NCBI RefSeq assembly: GCF_001280425.1
Contig: NZ_LIUF01000004.1
Coordinates: 290,076-354,075 of the forward strand
DNA from: Haloarcula rubripromontorii
Lineage (GTDB): Archaea; Halobacteriota; Halobacteria; Halobacteriales; Haloarculaceae
Direction of reading: 5' to 3'
Length of the DNA stretch: 64,000 bases
The notes beneath the pieces are model-generated. The model was given only the letters and a program-made list of their open reading frames with translations. It was not told the DNA's origin and searched no databases. A program made the translations under genes and the position numbers. This document shows positions 45,561-54,558 of this stretch, piece by piece. Each line of letters starts with the position of its first letter. Positions within the stretch are counted from its first letter, which is position 1.

Positions 45561-47656
45561 CATTACTAGACGTTGAGAACCTCAAAGTCACGTACACCAC
45601 CGAAGACGACACCGTCCACGCTGTCAACGATGTCTCCTTTAGCATTGACGAAGGCGTCAACTATGGCTTGGCCGGCGAATCAGGGTCGGGAAAATCAACG
45701 ATAGCAGAAGCGCTGTTAGGGCTACTCCCGGGCAACGGGACCGTCGAGCGAGGAAAAATCACGTTCAATGGCCGGGACATTACATCGCTGTCTAATACCG
45801 AACGTCGGGACATGCTTTGGGAGGATATCGCCTATATTCCCCAGAGTGCGATGGACTCGCTCGACCCAGTGATGTCGACCGGGGATCAAATCATCCAATC
45901 GATACAGGCCCACCGGTCCGTTTCGGACGAAAAGGCGCGGAGTCGCGTCGAAGAACTGTTCGAGATTGTTGGTTTGGATCCAGATCGGATCGACGACTAT
46001 CCCCACGAATTCTCGGGTGGGATGCGCCAGCGCGTTACGATTGCGATGGCACTCGCACTGGAACCGGACCTCATCATTGCGGACGAGCCGACGACCGGGC
46101 TTGACGTCATCGTCCAAGACAAGATCATCGACAAAATCCTCGAGATCCAAGAACGGATGGACAGCTCGTTATTGCTTATTACCCACGAAATCGGCGTTAT
46201 CGCCGAAACGTGTGACGAACTCTCCATCCTCTACGGTGGAAAAGTGATGGAGCAGGGGAGCGTTGACAACGTCCTCGTCAACCCGACGAACCCGTACACG
46301 ATGGGGTTGAAGAACTCGTTCCCAGAGATTGACGGGAGCAATGAAGACGCAGTTGCGATACCCGGGTCACCGCCGAACCTGAATCACGAACCGACGGCGT
46401 GTGTGTTCAAAGATCGGTGTCCGTTCGCAACCGACGAATGCGGAGATTCACATCCGGATCTCGTTTCGCTTCCGAACCGTAACCATCGGTCGGCCTGCCA
46501 CCACGTCGATAAGGCGGCCCAGATGCGGCGTGACGCCAAGAACCCGGAGACATGGGATATTCCCGAAGCAGAAGACACTGCCACCGACACAGGTGAAGTG
46601 GTCCTCGAAACAGACAACCTGGAGAAGTACTACGAACAGAGCCAGTCACTGTTGAGCCAGTTCCGCGGTGAAGACCCAGATTACGTGAAAGCCGTCGACG
46701 GTGTTTCACTGTCAGTCCGTCGCTCGGAAGTCGTTGGCATCGCAGGGGAATCCGGCTGTGGGAAGTCGACGCTGGGCGAGACGATGGCTCTGTTGGAGGA
46801 TCCCACCGGCGGCGAGTTCGTCTTCGACGGAGAACCATACGAGTACTATCAGAACAGCAATCTGGAGGAATTCCGACGGAAGGTCCAGATCATCTTCCAG
46901 GACCCCTTCGATTCGCTCAACCCGCGCCAGACGGTCAGGAAACTCGTCGGTGAGCCGTTGACGATCCATGATTACCGGAGCGATGAACACGAGCAGGCCA
47001 TCATCGAGACATTAGAGAAGGTCGGGCTGACACCCGCAGAGAAATTCCTTGACCAGTACCCACACGAGCTTTCGGGCGGCCAGCGCCAGCGTGTCGCAGT
47101 GGCGAAAGCGCTCGTACTGGACCCGGACTTCTTGATCTGTGACGAGCCGGCGTCAATGCTTGACGTTTCGCTCAAGGTGAACTTACTGAACCTGCTCAGA
47201 GAGCTGGCAGATACCGAAGATATCGGGATCGTCTATATCTCACACGACCTCGCGAGCCTGATGCAAGTTTCGGACAGGCTCGCAATAATGTACCTCGGAC
47301 GGATAATCGAAGAAGGGACCGTCGATCGTATCGCGAACCAACCAAAACATCCGTATACCACCTCGTTACTCTCAGCGGCACCCGAGAAAGACCCGACTAC
47401 GGATCGAGCCCGGGTGCTTCTGGACGGTGAGCCACCCGACCCGGTCGATCTCCCAACAGGCTGTAAATTCGCCCCGCGGTGTCCAAAAGCTGAAGAAGAG
47501 TGCTGGGCCACTGAACCAGCACTAGATGAGTCTGAAGACGAGGACCACCGTGCGGCGTGTTACTTCCCGGACGATGAGACGGCTGAGACTGCGGTAGAGG
47601 CCTCTCAGACGGACGACCCTGATCAGTCGACCAACGCTGGTTCATTGAGCGACTGA
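45557..47656 (+). CDS. Fused DppD-DppF oligopeptide ABC ATPase
   Basis: A 699-residue protein with two complete nucleotide-binding domains that are usually separate genes. First domain: Walker A GESGSGKST, signature FSGGMRQRVTIAMAL, Walker B LIIADEPTTGLD, and a C-terminal oligopeptide-type cluster (CVFKDRCPFATDEC). Second: GESGCGKST, LSGGQRQRVAVAKAL, LICDEPASMLD, and GCKFAPRCPKAEEECW. The two Cys-rich tails are typical of Dpp/Opp ATPases and may bind an Fe-S cluster in some members. Fused forms are common in haloarchaea. It powers the transporter encoded upstream. Confidence 0.9.
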   Translation: MTLLDVENLKVTYTTEDDTVHAVNDVSFSIDEGVNYGLAGESGSGKSTIAEALLGLLPGNGTVERGKITFNGRDITSLSNTERRDMLWEDIAYIPQSAMDSLDPVMSTGDQIIQSIQAHRSVSDEKARSRVEELFEIVGLDPDRIDDYPHEFSGGMRQRVTIAMALALEPDLIIADEPTTGLDVIVQDKIIDKILEIQERMDSSLLLITHEIGVIAETCDELSILYGGKVMEQGSVDNVLVNPTNPYTMGLKNSFPEIDGSNEDAVAIPGSPPNLNHEPTACVFKDRCPFATDECGDSHPDLVSLPNRNHRSACHHVDKAAQMRRDAKNPETWDIPEAEDTATDTGEVVLETDNLEKYYEQSQSLLSQFRGEDPDYVKAVDGVSLSVRRSEVVGIAGESGCGKSTLGETMALLEDPTGGEFVFDGEPYEYYQNSNLEEFRRKVQIIFQDPFDSLNPRQTVRKLVGEPLTIHDYRSDEHEQAIIETLEKVGLTPAEKFLDQYPHELSGGQRQRVAVAKALVLDPDFLICDEPASMLDVSLKVNLLNLLRELADTEDIGIVYISHDLASLMQVSDRLAIMYLGRIIEEGTVDRIANQPKHPYTTSLLSAAPEKDPTTDRARVLLDGEPPDPVDLPTGCKFAPRCPKAEEECWATEPALDESEDEDHRAACYFPDDETAETAVEASQTDDPDQSTNAGSLSD

Positions 47657-47660
47657 GCCT

Positions 47661-49067
47661 ATGACCGCTTCCGAGCGATGTATCATGATGGCAGAAATTG
47701 GATTCCCGTTGTCAGCGAACGGTGACATCCGACAATTCGCTGTTGAGACACCAGTACAGACGGTTTCGACAGATGTAGTCACGGCTGCTGGTATCGGGGC
47801 CCTAGTGGTGCTGTTACTGTTGTCGGCGTTCTTTTCGTCCTCGGAGATAGCGATGTTCTCGTTGGCGCGACATCGCCTAGAAGCATTGATTCAAGACGGC
47901 GTTGATGGGGCGACGACGGCGGCCGAACTGAAAGACGACCCGCATCGGTTGCTTGTCACCATCCTTGTTGGGAACAACCTCGTCAACATCGCGATGTCAT
48001 CGGTTGCGACAGCGTTACTTGCAATCTATCTCACGCAGGGTGAGGCTGTTCTCGCTGCGACATTCGGCGTTACAGCCGTCGTGTTATTGTTCGGAGAGAG
48101 CGCTCCGAAGTCCTACGCAATAGAGAATACGGAGTCATGGGTCCTGACGATTGCCCGGCCGCTCAAATGGTCAGAATACGCGCTGTATCCCCTCGTAATC
48201 GTGTTTGATCGCCTCACTAGGGTGGTAAACCGACTGACAGGCGGCGGGACAACCGTCGAATCGTCATATGTCACACGTGAGGAGATCCGTGAGATGATCC
48301 AGACTGGGGAGAACGAAGGGGTTATTGGGGCTGATGAGAGGGAAATGCTCCGCCGCGTATTCCGGTTTACCGATACGATCGCCAAGGAAGTGATGACACC
48401 ACGGTTAGATGTCACTGCAATTCCGGGAACAGCCACGGTCGACGAAGCCATTGATGCGTGTATCGAGAACGGCCACACACGGGTACCGGTGTACAAGAGC
48501 GATCTCGATACGATCATCGGTATCGTTGAACTGGGAGAGCTAATCCAGCGACGGGACGAAGCTGACACGGCCAGCACTGCTGCGGAGTGCTGCGCTTCGA
48601 CACTGCACGTGCCAGAGAGTAAGCACGTTGATGAACTGTTCCGTGAAATGCGCGACGAGCGTATCCAGCAGGTCGTTGTCGTCGATGAGTTTGGAACGAC
48701 TGAAGGGATCATCACAACAGAAGATATCGTCGAGACCGTTGTCGGCGAAATTCTCGATGAAGAAGAAGCAGAACCGATCGAAGTGGTTGATGACCGGACT
48801 GTCCGAGTCGCTGGCAGTGTTACCATTGAGGCGGTCAACGATGCTGTCAGCGTGGACTTTCCGGAGGGTGAAGAATTTGAGACGATTGCAGGTTTTGTGT
48901 TCAATCGAACTGGGAGACTCGTCGACCCCGGCGAGACACTGGTCTACGATGGAGTCGAACTAACTATGGAATCGACCAGCAAGACTCGAATTGAACGCGT
49001 CCGAATCACCGAACCCGAACCCTCGATCGCTAATGGCGGGTCTGCAACTGTTCTGGGTAAACAGTGA
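47661..49067 (+). CDS. CNNM/CorC-type membrane protein with CBS domains
   Basis: A 468-residue protein: a DUF21 transmembrane domain (about residues 35-200, SAFFSSSEIAMFSLARHRLEAL), a pair of CBS domains (ATVDEAIDACIENGHTRVPVYK, VDEFGTTEGIITTEDIVE) and a C-terminal CorC/HlyC-type domain. Family members transport or regulate Mg2+ and Co2+; it is often misnamed hemolysin. The start is uncertain: Met9-Met10 are also possible. It lies only 5 bases after the ABC ATPase and may be read with that operon, though a functional link is not evident. Confidence 0.82.
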   Translation: MTASERCIMMAEIGFPLSANGDIRQFAVETPVQTVSTDVVTAAGIGALVVLLLLSAFFSSSEIAMFSLARHRLEALIQDGVDGATTAAELKDDPHRLLVTILVGNNLVNIAMSSVATALLAIYLTQGEAVLAATFGVTAVVLLFGESAPKSYAIENTESWVLTIARPLKWSEYALYPLVIVFDRLTRVVNRLTGGGTTVESSYVTREEIREMIQTGENEGVIGADEREMLRRVFRFTDTIAKEVMTPRLDVTAIPGTATVDEAIDACIENGHTRVPVYKSDLDTIIGIVELGELIQRRDEADTASTAAECCASTLHVPESKHVDELFREMRDERIQQVVVVDEFGTTEGIITTEDIVETVVGEILDEEEAEPIEVVDDRTVRVAGSVTIEAVNDAVSVDFPEGEEFETIAGFVFNRTGRLVDPGETLVYDGVELTMESTSKTRIERVRITEPEPSIANGGSATVLGKQ

Positions 49068-49071
49068 CGGG

Positions 49072-49524
49072 CTACTCGGTGTCGTCTATTACTGTCACAA
49101 CCGGACAATCAGCCTCGAAAAGCACGGCCTGTGTTGTGCTTCCGAAAACAGCCTTTCCGGCCGGTGACCGCTCCCGTCCTCCAATGACAAGATACTGTGC
49201 AGCAACCTCGTCAGCTACTGCGGTAATTTCTGAAACTGGATCTCCAACTCGACCGAGAGTGGAGATACAATTGAAATCAGCGTCGTCGAATGTGTTGACC
49301 ACGACTTCGTTTGCGACATTTGCAGCGGCATCCGCCCGCTGTGACTTGCTATACCCGTCGATCGATCCCACTCGTTCAACTGTCGCCTTCCGTTCCTCAA
49401 ACTCCGACTGTGTGACACAGTGGAGGACGTGTAGCTCCGTGTCATATGCTGAAGCGAGATCAAATGCTGTTTCGACGACCGGGTCTGCTTCTGTGGTTCC
49501 GTCAACTGCTGCTAGTATCGACAT
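49072..49524 (-). CDS. UspA-family stress protein
   Basis: A 150-residue universal stress protein. ATG at 49524 is chosen because it begins the family strand MSILAAVDGTTEADPVVETAFDLA; the open frame upstream is noncoding. The ATP-binding pattern GGRERSPAGKAVFGSTTQAVL (G-2x-G-9x-G-S/T) is present near residues 118-138. It is convergent with the CNNM gene, 4 bases apart. Confidence 0.85.
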   Translation of the reverse strand: MSILAAVDGTTEADPVVETAFDLASAYDTELHVLHCVTQSEFEERKATVERVGSIDGYSKSQRADAAANVANEVVVNTFDDADFNCISTLGRVGDPVSEITAVADEVAAQYLVIGGRERSPAGKAVFGSTTQAVLFEADCPVVTVIDDTE

Positions 49525-49794
49525 ACAAAAAATATCAAATATATGATACTTATACGTTTCGGTTTGGGCCAGCAGGGGGCATGGATAGTAACCGTAATTG
49601 ACGGCAGAAATACGCCAAGACTGGTGAAATAGGTTAAAATCAGGTAGTATGGTTTTCTGAGCTAGCGCGTTGAATGACAACACTAAGATTAGTTTCTAAA
49701 CCGACTATCTGCTATAGTTTTACGATATTATATATGTGAGCCTGAGCCAACTGGCTAGCCTGATTTTGTGACTCCCGTGTGACTGGAGGAGAGA

Positions 49795-50043
49795 ATGTGT
49801 GCAACAAACGAGCCTTCGTTCGAGGAGTATGACTTCGACCACGGTGACCGCGTTTGCGTCGACTGGACAGACGGACTGGGACCACTCGACGAGGTCGTGG
49901 GCACTGTCTCAGGAATCTCGCGCAGCGCAGGCGACGTGATCGTCGCTGTCGAGGCCGACGACGATCAGTACCTAGACAACACGATTTATTACGGGACCCA
50001 TGACTGCGCTCCTGAGTGGGTCGATCCGCTAGAGCAATCCTAG
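49795..50043 (+). CDS. Small acidic hypothetical protein (82 aa)
   Basis: An 82-residue protein with high Asp/Glu content and probable SH3-like beta strands (DHGDRVCVDWTDGLGPLDEVVGTVSGI, GDVIVAVEADDDQYLDNTIYYG). Such folds bind nucleic acid or peptides, but no family is recognised. It lies just upstream of the replication origin region. Confidence 0.6.
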   Translation: MCATNEPSFEEYDFDHGDRVCVDWTDGLGPLDEVVGTVSGISRSAGDVIVAVEADDDQYLDNTIYYGTHDCAPEWVDPLEQS

Positions 50044-50185
50044 TCTGACGATCTGCGTAGCCAGTGGCGGTGTCATTTCAGGATTGTCGAGGATACATCG
50101 TCTGCTCATTGACCGCTGAGTGATCTATCGACGAATTCAGTAATGTCGTTGCAATTCCGGCTCTAGTTTGACATATTTTCAGCCG

Positions 50186-50231
50186 AAGGCCATGTCCAGA
50201 GTGGAACAAGCCATGTCTGGATTGTGGCCTT
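50186..50231. other. Stem-loop between the 82-aa gene and the origin
   Basis: AAGGCCATGTCCAGA (50186-50200) pairs with TCTGGATTGTGGCCTT (50216-50231) except for one or two mismatches, with a 15-base loop. Its role is unknown; it could be a relic of an IS200/IS605-type end. No gene is recognised between 50044 and 50446. Confidence 0.4.
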
Positions 50232-50446
50232 AGAAATACTGAGACACGACTCAGCGGCACCTGACCGATAACATTATATTCACCTGCTATAATCTTGGAT
50301 GAGGACGCAGGTTACTCCGTTGCCTTTGTGGCGGGGACTGACCTAGTAAGCATGTGTGGTCACAGCGCACGTGTGCTGACGACTTGCTGCCGACTGGGCG
50401 GAACAAGTACCACCTGAAGAATTCCTCGCTACGGGTTCACCAAAAG

Positions 50447-50484
50447 CTAACCAACAAAAGGGGGATCACGCAGATGTTGGTTAG
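50447..50484. repeat. Inverted repeat CTAACCAAC-N20-GTTGGTTAG, copy 1
   Basis: Nine-base perfect arms (50447-50455 and 50476-50484). Two more copies with 23- and 24-base spacers lie at 53048-53088 and 53502-53543. The arms are two turns or more apart, as for a protein that binds two half sites or a looped site. Confidence 0.7.
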
Positions 50485-50605
50485 CCCAAGCGTTCCTCAG
50501 ACGTAGGACACGGTTTGAGCTTGCTGGGCTTCTTTGGGATCAATGCAGATTGGGCCCAGCGTGGAGGCCGGGAGTGCAATGGATATGAGAAGAGTTAATC
50601 CTACA

Positions 50606-51126
50606 CCCCCACCCCACTGGTTCCGCTGTTAGAGGATAGATAGACGGCACCACCCCCGTGGGAGGGGGTGCTTTGCTATCTTGGTGATAACGTTATACGG
50701 ATACCTTTTCTTATTCAGATACTTGAACTTATTCACTAGCTCTAGAGATATTAGGGCTAATCTCAATGACATTCACCACAAGCGTCTATTGCTAACAGCG
50801 GAACCAGTGGGGTGGGGGTTCCCCACCTCACGTCTCAGACAGTCTGGTTTCGGGTAGTTGCGACGGAAGTAATTGAAATAGACTTGCGACAGCTCAGTAA
50901 ATACCAGCGGCAGCACTTTGCACAGCTAACAGCGGAACCAGTGGGGTGGGGGTCTTCATCCGCTCACTCTCATCTCGATCCGGTCTTTTTCCCTCAAGAC
51001 CGATTGCCTAACAAATCAATAGTGAAAGCAGTGTAGTGATCACCATGTTCTCCATCTAACAGCGGAAGCAGTGGGGTTGGCTATTTATATACTAATCCGA
51101 ACAGCGGAAGCAGCGGAACCAAAGGT
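50606..51126. other. Replication origin region with ORB repeats
   Basis: Origin recognition box-like repeats sharing AACAGCGGAACCAGTGGGG lie at 50606-50632 (minus orientation), 50792-50818 and 50926-50952 (plus), a variant at 51056-51080 (AGCGGAAGCAGTGGGG), and a partial double copy at 51100-51120. Opposite orientation of the outer and inner repeats flanks an AT-rich segment (50690-50780), the likely DNA unwinding element. A G/C hairpin CACCCCC-GTGGGA-GGGGGTG (50651-50670) lies next to the first repeat. The orc1/cdc6 gene starts directly downstream, as in other haloarchaeal origins. Confidence 0.85.
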
Positions 51127-51156
51127 TAAGACACTTCGTGTCGCAACCACAGACAA

Positions 51157-52344
51157 ATGAGTGATATCACGTTTTCGCCGACGTCTACGATATTCGAGCA
51201 ACGTGAGGCACTGCTTGAAGAGTGGACCCCAGATGAGCTTGTCGGGCGTGACGAAGAACTCCAGAAGTATCACGCTGCTCTCCAGCCAGTCATCAACAAT
51301 GAGACCCCTTCAAACATCTTCCTGTATGGAAAAAGCGGGGTCGGCAAGACTGCTGCCACCCGATATCTTCTGTCCGCTTTGGAACGTGATGCGAGCGACG
51401 TTGACGGACTGGACCTCAGTACGGTTGAAGTCAATTGTGACGGGCTCAATTCGAGCTATCAGGCTGCGGTCGCCATTGTAAACACACTGCGTGATCCTGC
51501 TAACCAGATTTCCAACACCGGATATCCACAGGCATCAGTGTATCAGTTCCTCTTCGAGGCGCTCGATGATCTGGGTGGCACGGTACTCATTGTTCTTGAC
51601 GAGGTCGATCACATTGAGGACGATTCACTGCTCTACAAACTGCCACGCGCGAGGTCGAATGGCGATATCTCCGATGCGAAATTAGGTGTCATCGGTATCT
51701 CGAACGATCTTGATTTCCGCAACCAACTTTCATCGAAAGTCCGTTCCAGTCTGTGTGAAAAGGAAGTCTCATTTTCAGCATACAACGCCAATGAGCTTCA
51801 ACTCGTGTTGAAACAGCGTGAGGCTGTCGCGTTCAAAGACGATGTCATCGATGATGGTGTCATCGAAATGTGTGCTGCCTACGGAGCCAAGGACTCTGGA
51901 GACGCCCGCCAAGCTCTAGATCTCTTGCTTGAGGCGGGTGATCTTGCCCGAGAATATGATGATGAACTCGTGACTGAACACCACGTAAGCGAAGCCCGAC
52001 AACGACTCCAGACTGATCAGGTCGTTGAGGGTATCCGCAACTACTCTGAGCATGGTCAACTGGTTCTCTATGCGCTCACTGGACTTGCTGAAGACGGTGA
52101 CACACCTGCCCGGACGCGAGATATCCTAGGGGCGTATCAGGAGTTAGCCCGTGGGGAAGGTCTGGACCCCGTTTCAGAGCGGTCGGTCCGTGATTATCTT
52201 GGTGAACTCACGCAACTCGGCATTATTTCTTCAACTGAGTACAACCGAGGGAAGGGTGGAGGGAAGTACAAGGAATTCGAGTTAGAGCAATCCATCAGTT
52301 CGATCAAAACAGGCCTTTCGGAGCTCCTCAAAACGAATCCGTAA
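51157..52344 (+). CDS. cdc6: Orc1/Cdc6 replication initiator
   Basis: A 395-residue AAA+ initiator that binds origin recognition boxes and loads the MCM helicase. Visible marks are LVGRDEELQKYHAAL at the N-terminus, Walker A YGKSGVGKTA, Walker B VLIVLDEVDHI, sensor-1 GVIGISNDLDF, sensor-2 region GDARQALDLLLEAG, and a C-terminal winged helix (RTRDILGAYQELAR, SERSVRDYLGELTQLGII). It is complete. ORB repeats lie on both sides (50606-51126 and 52363-52385), so it is almost certainly the initiator of this replicon's origin. Confidence 0.93.
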   Translation: MSDITFSPTSTIFEQREALLEEWTPDELVGRDEELQKYHAALQPVINNETPSNIFLYGKSGVGKTAATRYLLSALERDASDVDGLDLSTVEVNCDGLNSSYQAAVAIVNTLRDPANQISNTGYPQASVYQFLFEALDDLGGTVLIVLDEVDHIEDDSLLYKLPRARSNGDISDAKLGVIGISNDLDFRNQLSSKVRSSLCEKEVSFSAYNANELQLVLKQREAVAFKDDVIDDGVIEMCAAYGAKDSGDARQALDLLLEAGDLAREYDDELVTEHHVSEARQRLQTDQVVEGIRNYSEHGQLVLYALTGLAEDGDTPARTRDILGAYQELARGEGLDPVSERSVRDYLGELTQLGIISSTEYNRGKGGGKYKEFELEQSISSIKTGLSELLKTNP

Positions 52345-52362
52345 ACGCACTCGATTGAGGGG

Positions 52363-52385
52363 CACCCCACCGGTTCCGCTGTTAG
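52363..52385 (-). repeat. ORB repeat downstream of orc1/cdc6
   Basis: CACCCCACCGGTTCCGCTG in inverted orientation relative to the repeats before the gene. Its outer bases also form a palindrome, GCACCCCAC (52362-52370) with GTGGGGTGC (52388-52396), so this site could double as a terminator for the initiator gene. Confidence 0.7.
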
Positions 52386-52637
52386 ATGTGGGGTGCACTG
52401 TCTCATTGCTGTCGCTGTGCATACGATTTGTTTGTTCATGGAATCGGCTGAACCAACCGCTCAGCCTGGCGTGTGGCTTTCACCGAGACTCTTACCGTTT
52501 CATATCATAGTTGTAGAGCGGTGCAAGATACAGGGCGCGTATCCAGTGGGGGAGAACTCGTAGACGTACTCGATTGGAAGACTTGTTCATGTAACTCGCT
52601 GGCAAAGAATTAATTCACGTCCGTCAGAAGCGCCTGT

Positions 52638-52814
52638 ATGGACAGTCGACGAAACCTCTACATCGCTGCGTTTGTTGGTGCGTCGCTGTCATACATATTC
52701 AACGTTCTCGCTTTCACTGGTACCTTGGATGTCTTCCGTTGGTTCGTGTTCGCTGTCGTCTTTCTCGGGTTTACCTATGGGTACGAGAAGTTCATTGAGT
52801 GGCAGACTGGATAA
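52638..52814 (+). CDS. 58-residue membrane protein
   Basis: ATG at 52638, TAA at 52812. Two hydrophobic segments (LYIAAFVGASLSYIFNVLAF and FRWFVFAVVFLGFTYGY) follow a charged start MDSRRN, and the tail is EKFIEWQTG. A small two-helix membrane protein of unknown function, downstream of the initiator gene. Confidence 0.6.
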   Translation: MDSRRNLYIAAFVGASLSYIFNVLAFTGTLDVFRWFVFAVVFLGFTYGYEKFIEWQTG

Positions 52815-52979
52815 TGCTGCATCAATTTGCCTCACAGTCGTCATCGCGTGCTGACTACACCCTCTATATTCAGCACACAAGCTTAACCTGAAATCAGATA
52901 GATTAAGACTCGAACCGTTCTCTACTTGACCTGTGTTAATCGATTGCGGATGGTGGAAGTATTAGAACCGTGGGATCCT

Positions 52980-53001
52980 ATACACTCGAAATAGAGTGTA
53001 T
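52980..53001. other. Perfect 8-bp hairpin
   Basis: ATACACTC-GAAATA-GAGTGTAT, in the noncoding 52815-53047 stretch. Might be an operator or terminator; nothing else is seen here. Confidence 0.4.
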
Positions 53002-53047
53002 GTAGCCCGCTTAACTATAGATGGATTGTGTCATCAGGACAGAGATG

Positions 53048-53088
53048 CTAACCAACGCTTCGAATAAAATCTCTCCAACGTTGGTTAG
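53048..53088. repeat. Inverted repeat CTAACCAAC-N23-GTTGGTTAG, copy 2
   Basis: Perfect nine-base arms at 53048-53056 and 53080-53088. It lies 42 bases beyond the stop codon of the 122-residue gene. Confidence 0.7.
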
Positions 53089-53129
53089 TCCTACCGTTCA
53101 CAACTCGGCCGGTTCCACATCTTGTGAAT

Positions 53130-53498
53130 TCACTCTGTCGCCGTCGTGACTGGCCCAACGTACTGGCTCGTGACTGTCTCCCCGTCTCGCCACTGGAGGT
53201 AGTAGTAGTCCCGCCCGTCGATGGTCTTCGTCGTGAGCGTTCCTTTCGAGGCCGGGATGTCTGCCTTCTCGCGTGCAGTTTCCAGTTTCTCTTCCCACTC
53301 CGCTTCGTCCTCATCCCATCCTTCAGGTGTCTCCGGTTCGTGTTCATCCGATTCGGCGGCTTCCTCGAATTGCTCTGTGAGCGCCCGGGTACTATCGACT
53401 GCTTGTTCGTATGTTGCTGTCAGTTCCGCATCGAGATCTGCTCTCTCGATGGCCTGGAGTTGTTCGAGGGCATCGGCTGCGCGATCTTGGTTGTTCAT
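53130..53498 (-). CDS. Acidic coiled-coil protein (122 aa)
   Basis: A 122-residue protein, 25-30% Asp/Glu. The first 75 residues are helical and probably form a coiled coil (ADALEQLQAIERADLDAELTATYEQAV), and the end (GTLTTKTIDGRDYYYLQWRDGETVTSQYVG) is a small beta hairpin domain with the YYYLQWRDG pattern seen in haloarchaeal plasmid and virus proteins. The gene is framed by two copies of the CTAACCAAC/GTTGGTTAG repeat: one overlaps its promoter region, the other follows its stop. Confidence 0.7.
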   Translation of the reverse strand: MNNQDRAADALEQLQAIERADLDAELTATYEQAVDSTRALTEQFEEAAESDEHEPETPEGWDEDEAEWEEKLETAREKADIPASKGTLTTKTIDGRDYYYLQWRDGETVTSQYVGPVTTATE

Positions 53499-53501
53499 CT
53501 A

Positions 53502-53543
53502 CTAACCAACATTGTGTCCGTATAACTTCGCTTTGTTGGTTAG
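53502..53543. repeat. Inverted repeat CTAACCAAC-N24-GTTGGTTAG, copy 3 (probable operator)
   Basis: Perfect arms at 53502-53510 and 53535-53543. It lies 3 bases upstream of the 122-residue gene's ATG, which is where a repressor would block a near-leaderless transcript. Confidence 0.72.
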
Positions 53544-53556
53544 CCTAATCGGTGGC

Positions 53557-53748
53557 TTACTCCAGTGGCTGGTCGAGAATGTCAAAGATATCGACGGTTT
53601 TGAATTCCTGATACTGCTCATTCTCAGTCGTTTCGGTCAGGATGTCCTGGGCCACAAGTCCTCGGATTACGTTCCGTGCTGTCTGTGGGGTCAGATCTAG
53701 TAGCTCGTCTCCTAGAGTTGCCGACGTGAGTGGAGTTCTGTTACGCAA
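53557..53748 (-). CDS. Small winged-helix-like protein (63 aa)
   Basis: Starts with TTG at 53748. Residues 5-40 (LTSATLGDELLDLTPQTARNVIRGLVAQDIL) fit a helix-turn-helix, followed by a short wing-like strand. It precedes the 122-residue gene on the same strand, with the third inverted repeat between them, and could be the regulator that binds it; this is inference. The N-terminus may be incomplete because no ATG is available. Confidence 0.5.
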   Translation of the reverse strand: MRNRTPLTSATLGDELLDLTPQTARNVIRGLVAQDILTETTENEQYQEFKTVDIFDILDQPLE

Positions 53749-53784
53749 CTATTTGGAACAGTATAAGTAAAATATAGCGAAGAA

Positions 53785-53994
53785 TCAGTTCGTTTGTTTG
53801 GTGGGCCGCTTGTTGATTCGGTAATCGACATATAAACGGAGAAACCCAAGAGGAGTAATAAAGAAGAATATGTAGATGCTTGTCGAAGCAATCTCAACCA
53901 CGCTAAAGTGGTCTAGAACAGCTAATAGAATTACTGCGGCGAGAATAACGTCTACCACTCGCCCTGGACGCGTTTCAGAGAGGGCTTTAGGCAT
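53785..53994 (-). CDS. Small two-helix membrane protein (69 aa)
   Basis: Two hydrophobic segments (VVDVILAAVILLAVLDHFSVV and IYIFFFITPLGFLRLYV) with a basic tail RINKRPTKQ. AT-rich compared with its surroundings. Function unknown. Confidence 0.55.
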   Translation of the reverse strand: MPKALSETRPGRVVDVILAAVILLAVLDHFSVVEIASTSIYIFFFITPLGFLRLYVDYRINKRPTKQTN

Positions 53995-54086
53995 ATATTC
54001 GGGTGCAGTCCAAGAACACTAAAAGTTGCTGAGGTTTATTTCTGACAGGTGGGGGAAAAATTCTGTGAAGGTAGTTTTGTTTTGAT

Positions 54087-54335
54087 TCACGATCGTTCGA
54101 CTGTCCGGTTGTACGCTCGGATCATATTATTGTACTCTGCATCGGTGAGATCTCCATTATTCCAGTCCTGTTCCGCTTGGTTGAGTTCACTCGATTCGAT
54201 CCGACCATTGGTGTTGGTGTCGTGCTCTGCTGCTGTCGAACCGAAATTGTAGATCGGCTTGTAGACCGGAGATTCTACTCGCACCCCGGCTACCATCAAG
54301 ATGTAGTTTGAATTCGACTCCTGCTCCTTTGTCAC
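54087..54335 (-). CDS. Dockerin/EF-hand-like fragment (82 aa)
   Basis: The sequence [20 protein letters not shown] has the DxNxNGxIxxxE spacing of a calcium-binding dockerin or EF-hand loop, and [18 protein letters not shown] resembles the second helix of a dockerin. Dockerin-type repeats usually end large archaeal surface proteins, so this may be the C-terminal remnant of one. Upstream it runs into a TnpB relic. Confidence 0.5.
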   Translation of the reverse strand: MTKEQESNSNYILMVAGVRVESPVYKPIYNFGSTAAEHDTNTNGRIESSELNQAEQDWNNGDLTDAEYNNMIRAYNRTVERS

Positions 54336-54369
54336 CCTGATACTGGACTATGCGGCGAAAAACATCGGT

Positions 54370-54558
54370 TTGCAGTATCTCCGGCGTCGGCAAAACGCAG
54401 ACGCCGGAGGCGCACCTGTAGACGTGCGCTTGAATCGCGGGACGCTGAACGTGAGTGGGGAGTACAACCCCCTGCCTCTGCTGAGGCATAGAACGGGAGT
54501 CCACGCGAAAGCCCTCCCCTCAACGAGCGAGCGGGGCGATTGCCCCCGAGCGAAGTAG
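54370..54558 (+). pseudogene. C-terminal relic of an IS200/IS605-type TnpB
   Basis: The frame ending at TAG 54556 reads [20 protein letters not shown] ... [14 protein letters not shown], the kind of variable tail seen behind the zinc ribbon of haloarchaeal TnpB proteins. The 3' bases GAGCGAAGTAGGGGAGGG with the GGGGCGATTGCCCC hairpin just before it are typical of the right end of such elements, where the guide RNA scaffold lies. The catalytic part is absent. Confidence 0.5.

Noticed and set aside
50606-51126. CRISPR array from the repeated AGCGGAACCAGTGGGG units
   Set aside because: Spacing is irregular (about 105 to 186 bases), orientation changes, and the units match ORB elements next to orc1/cdc6.
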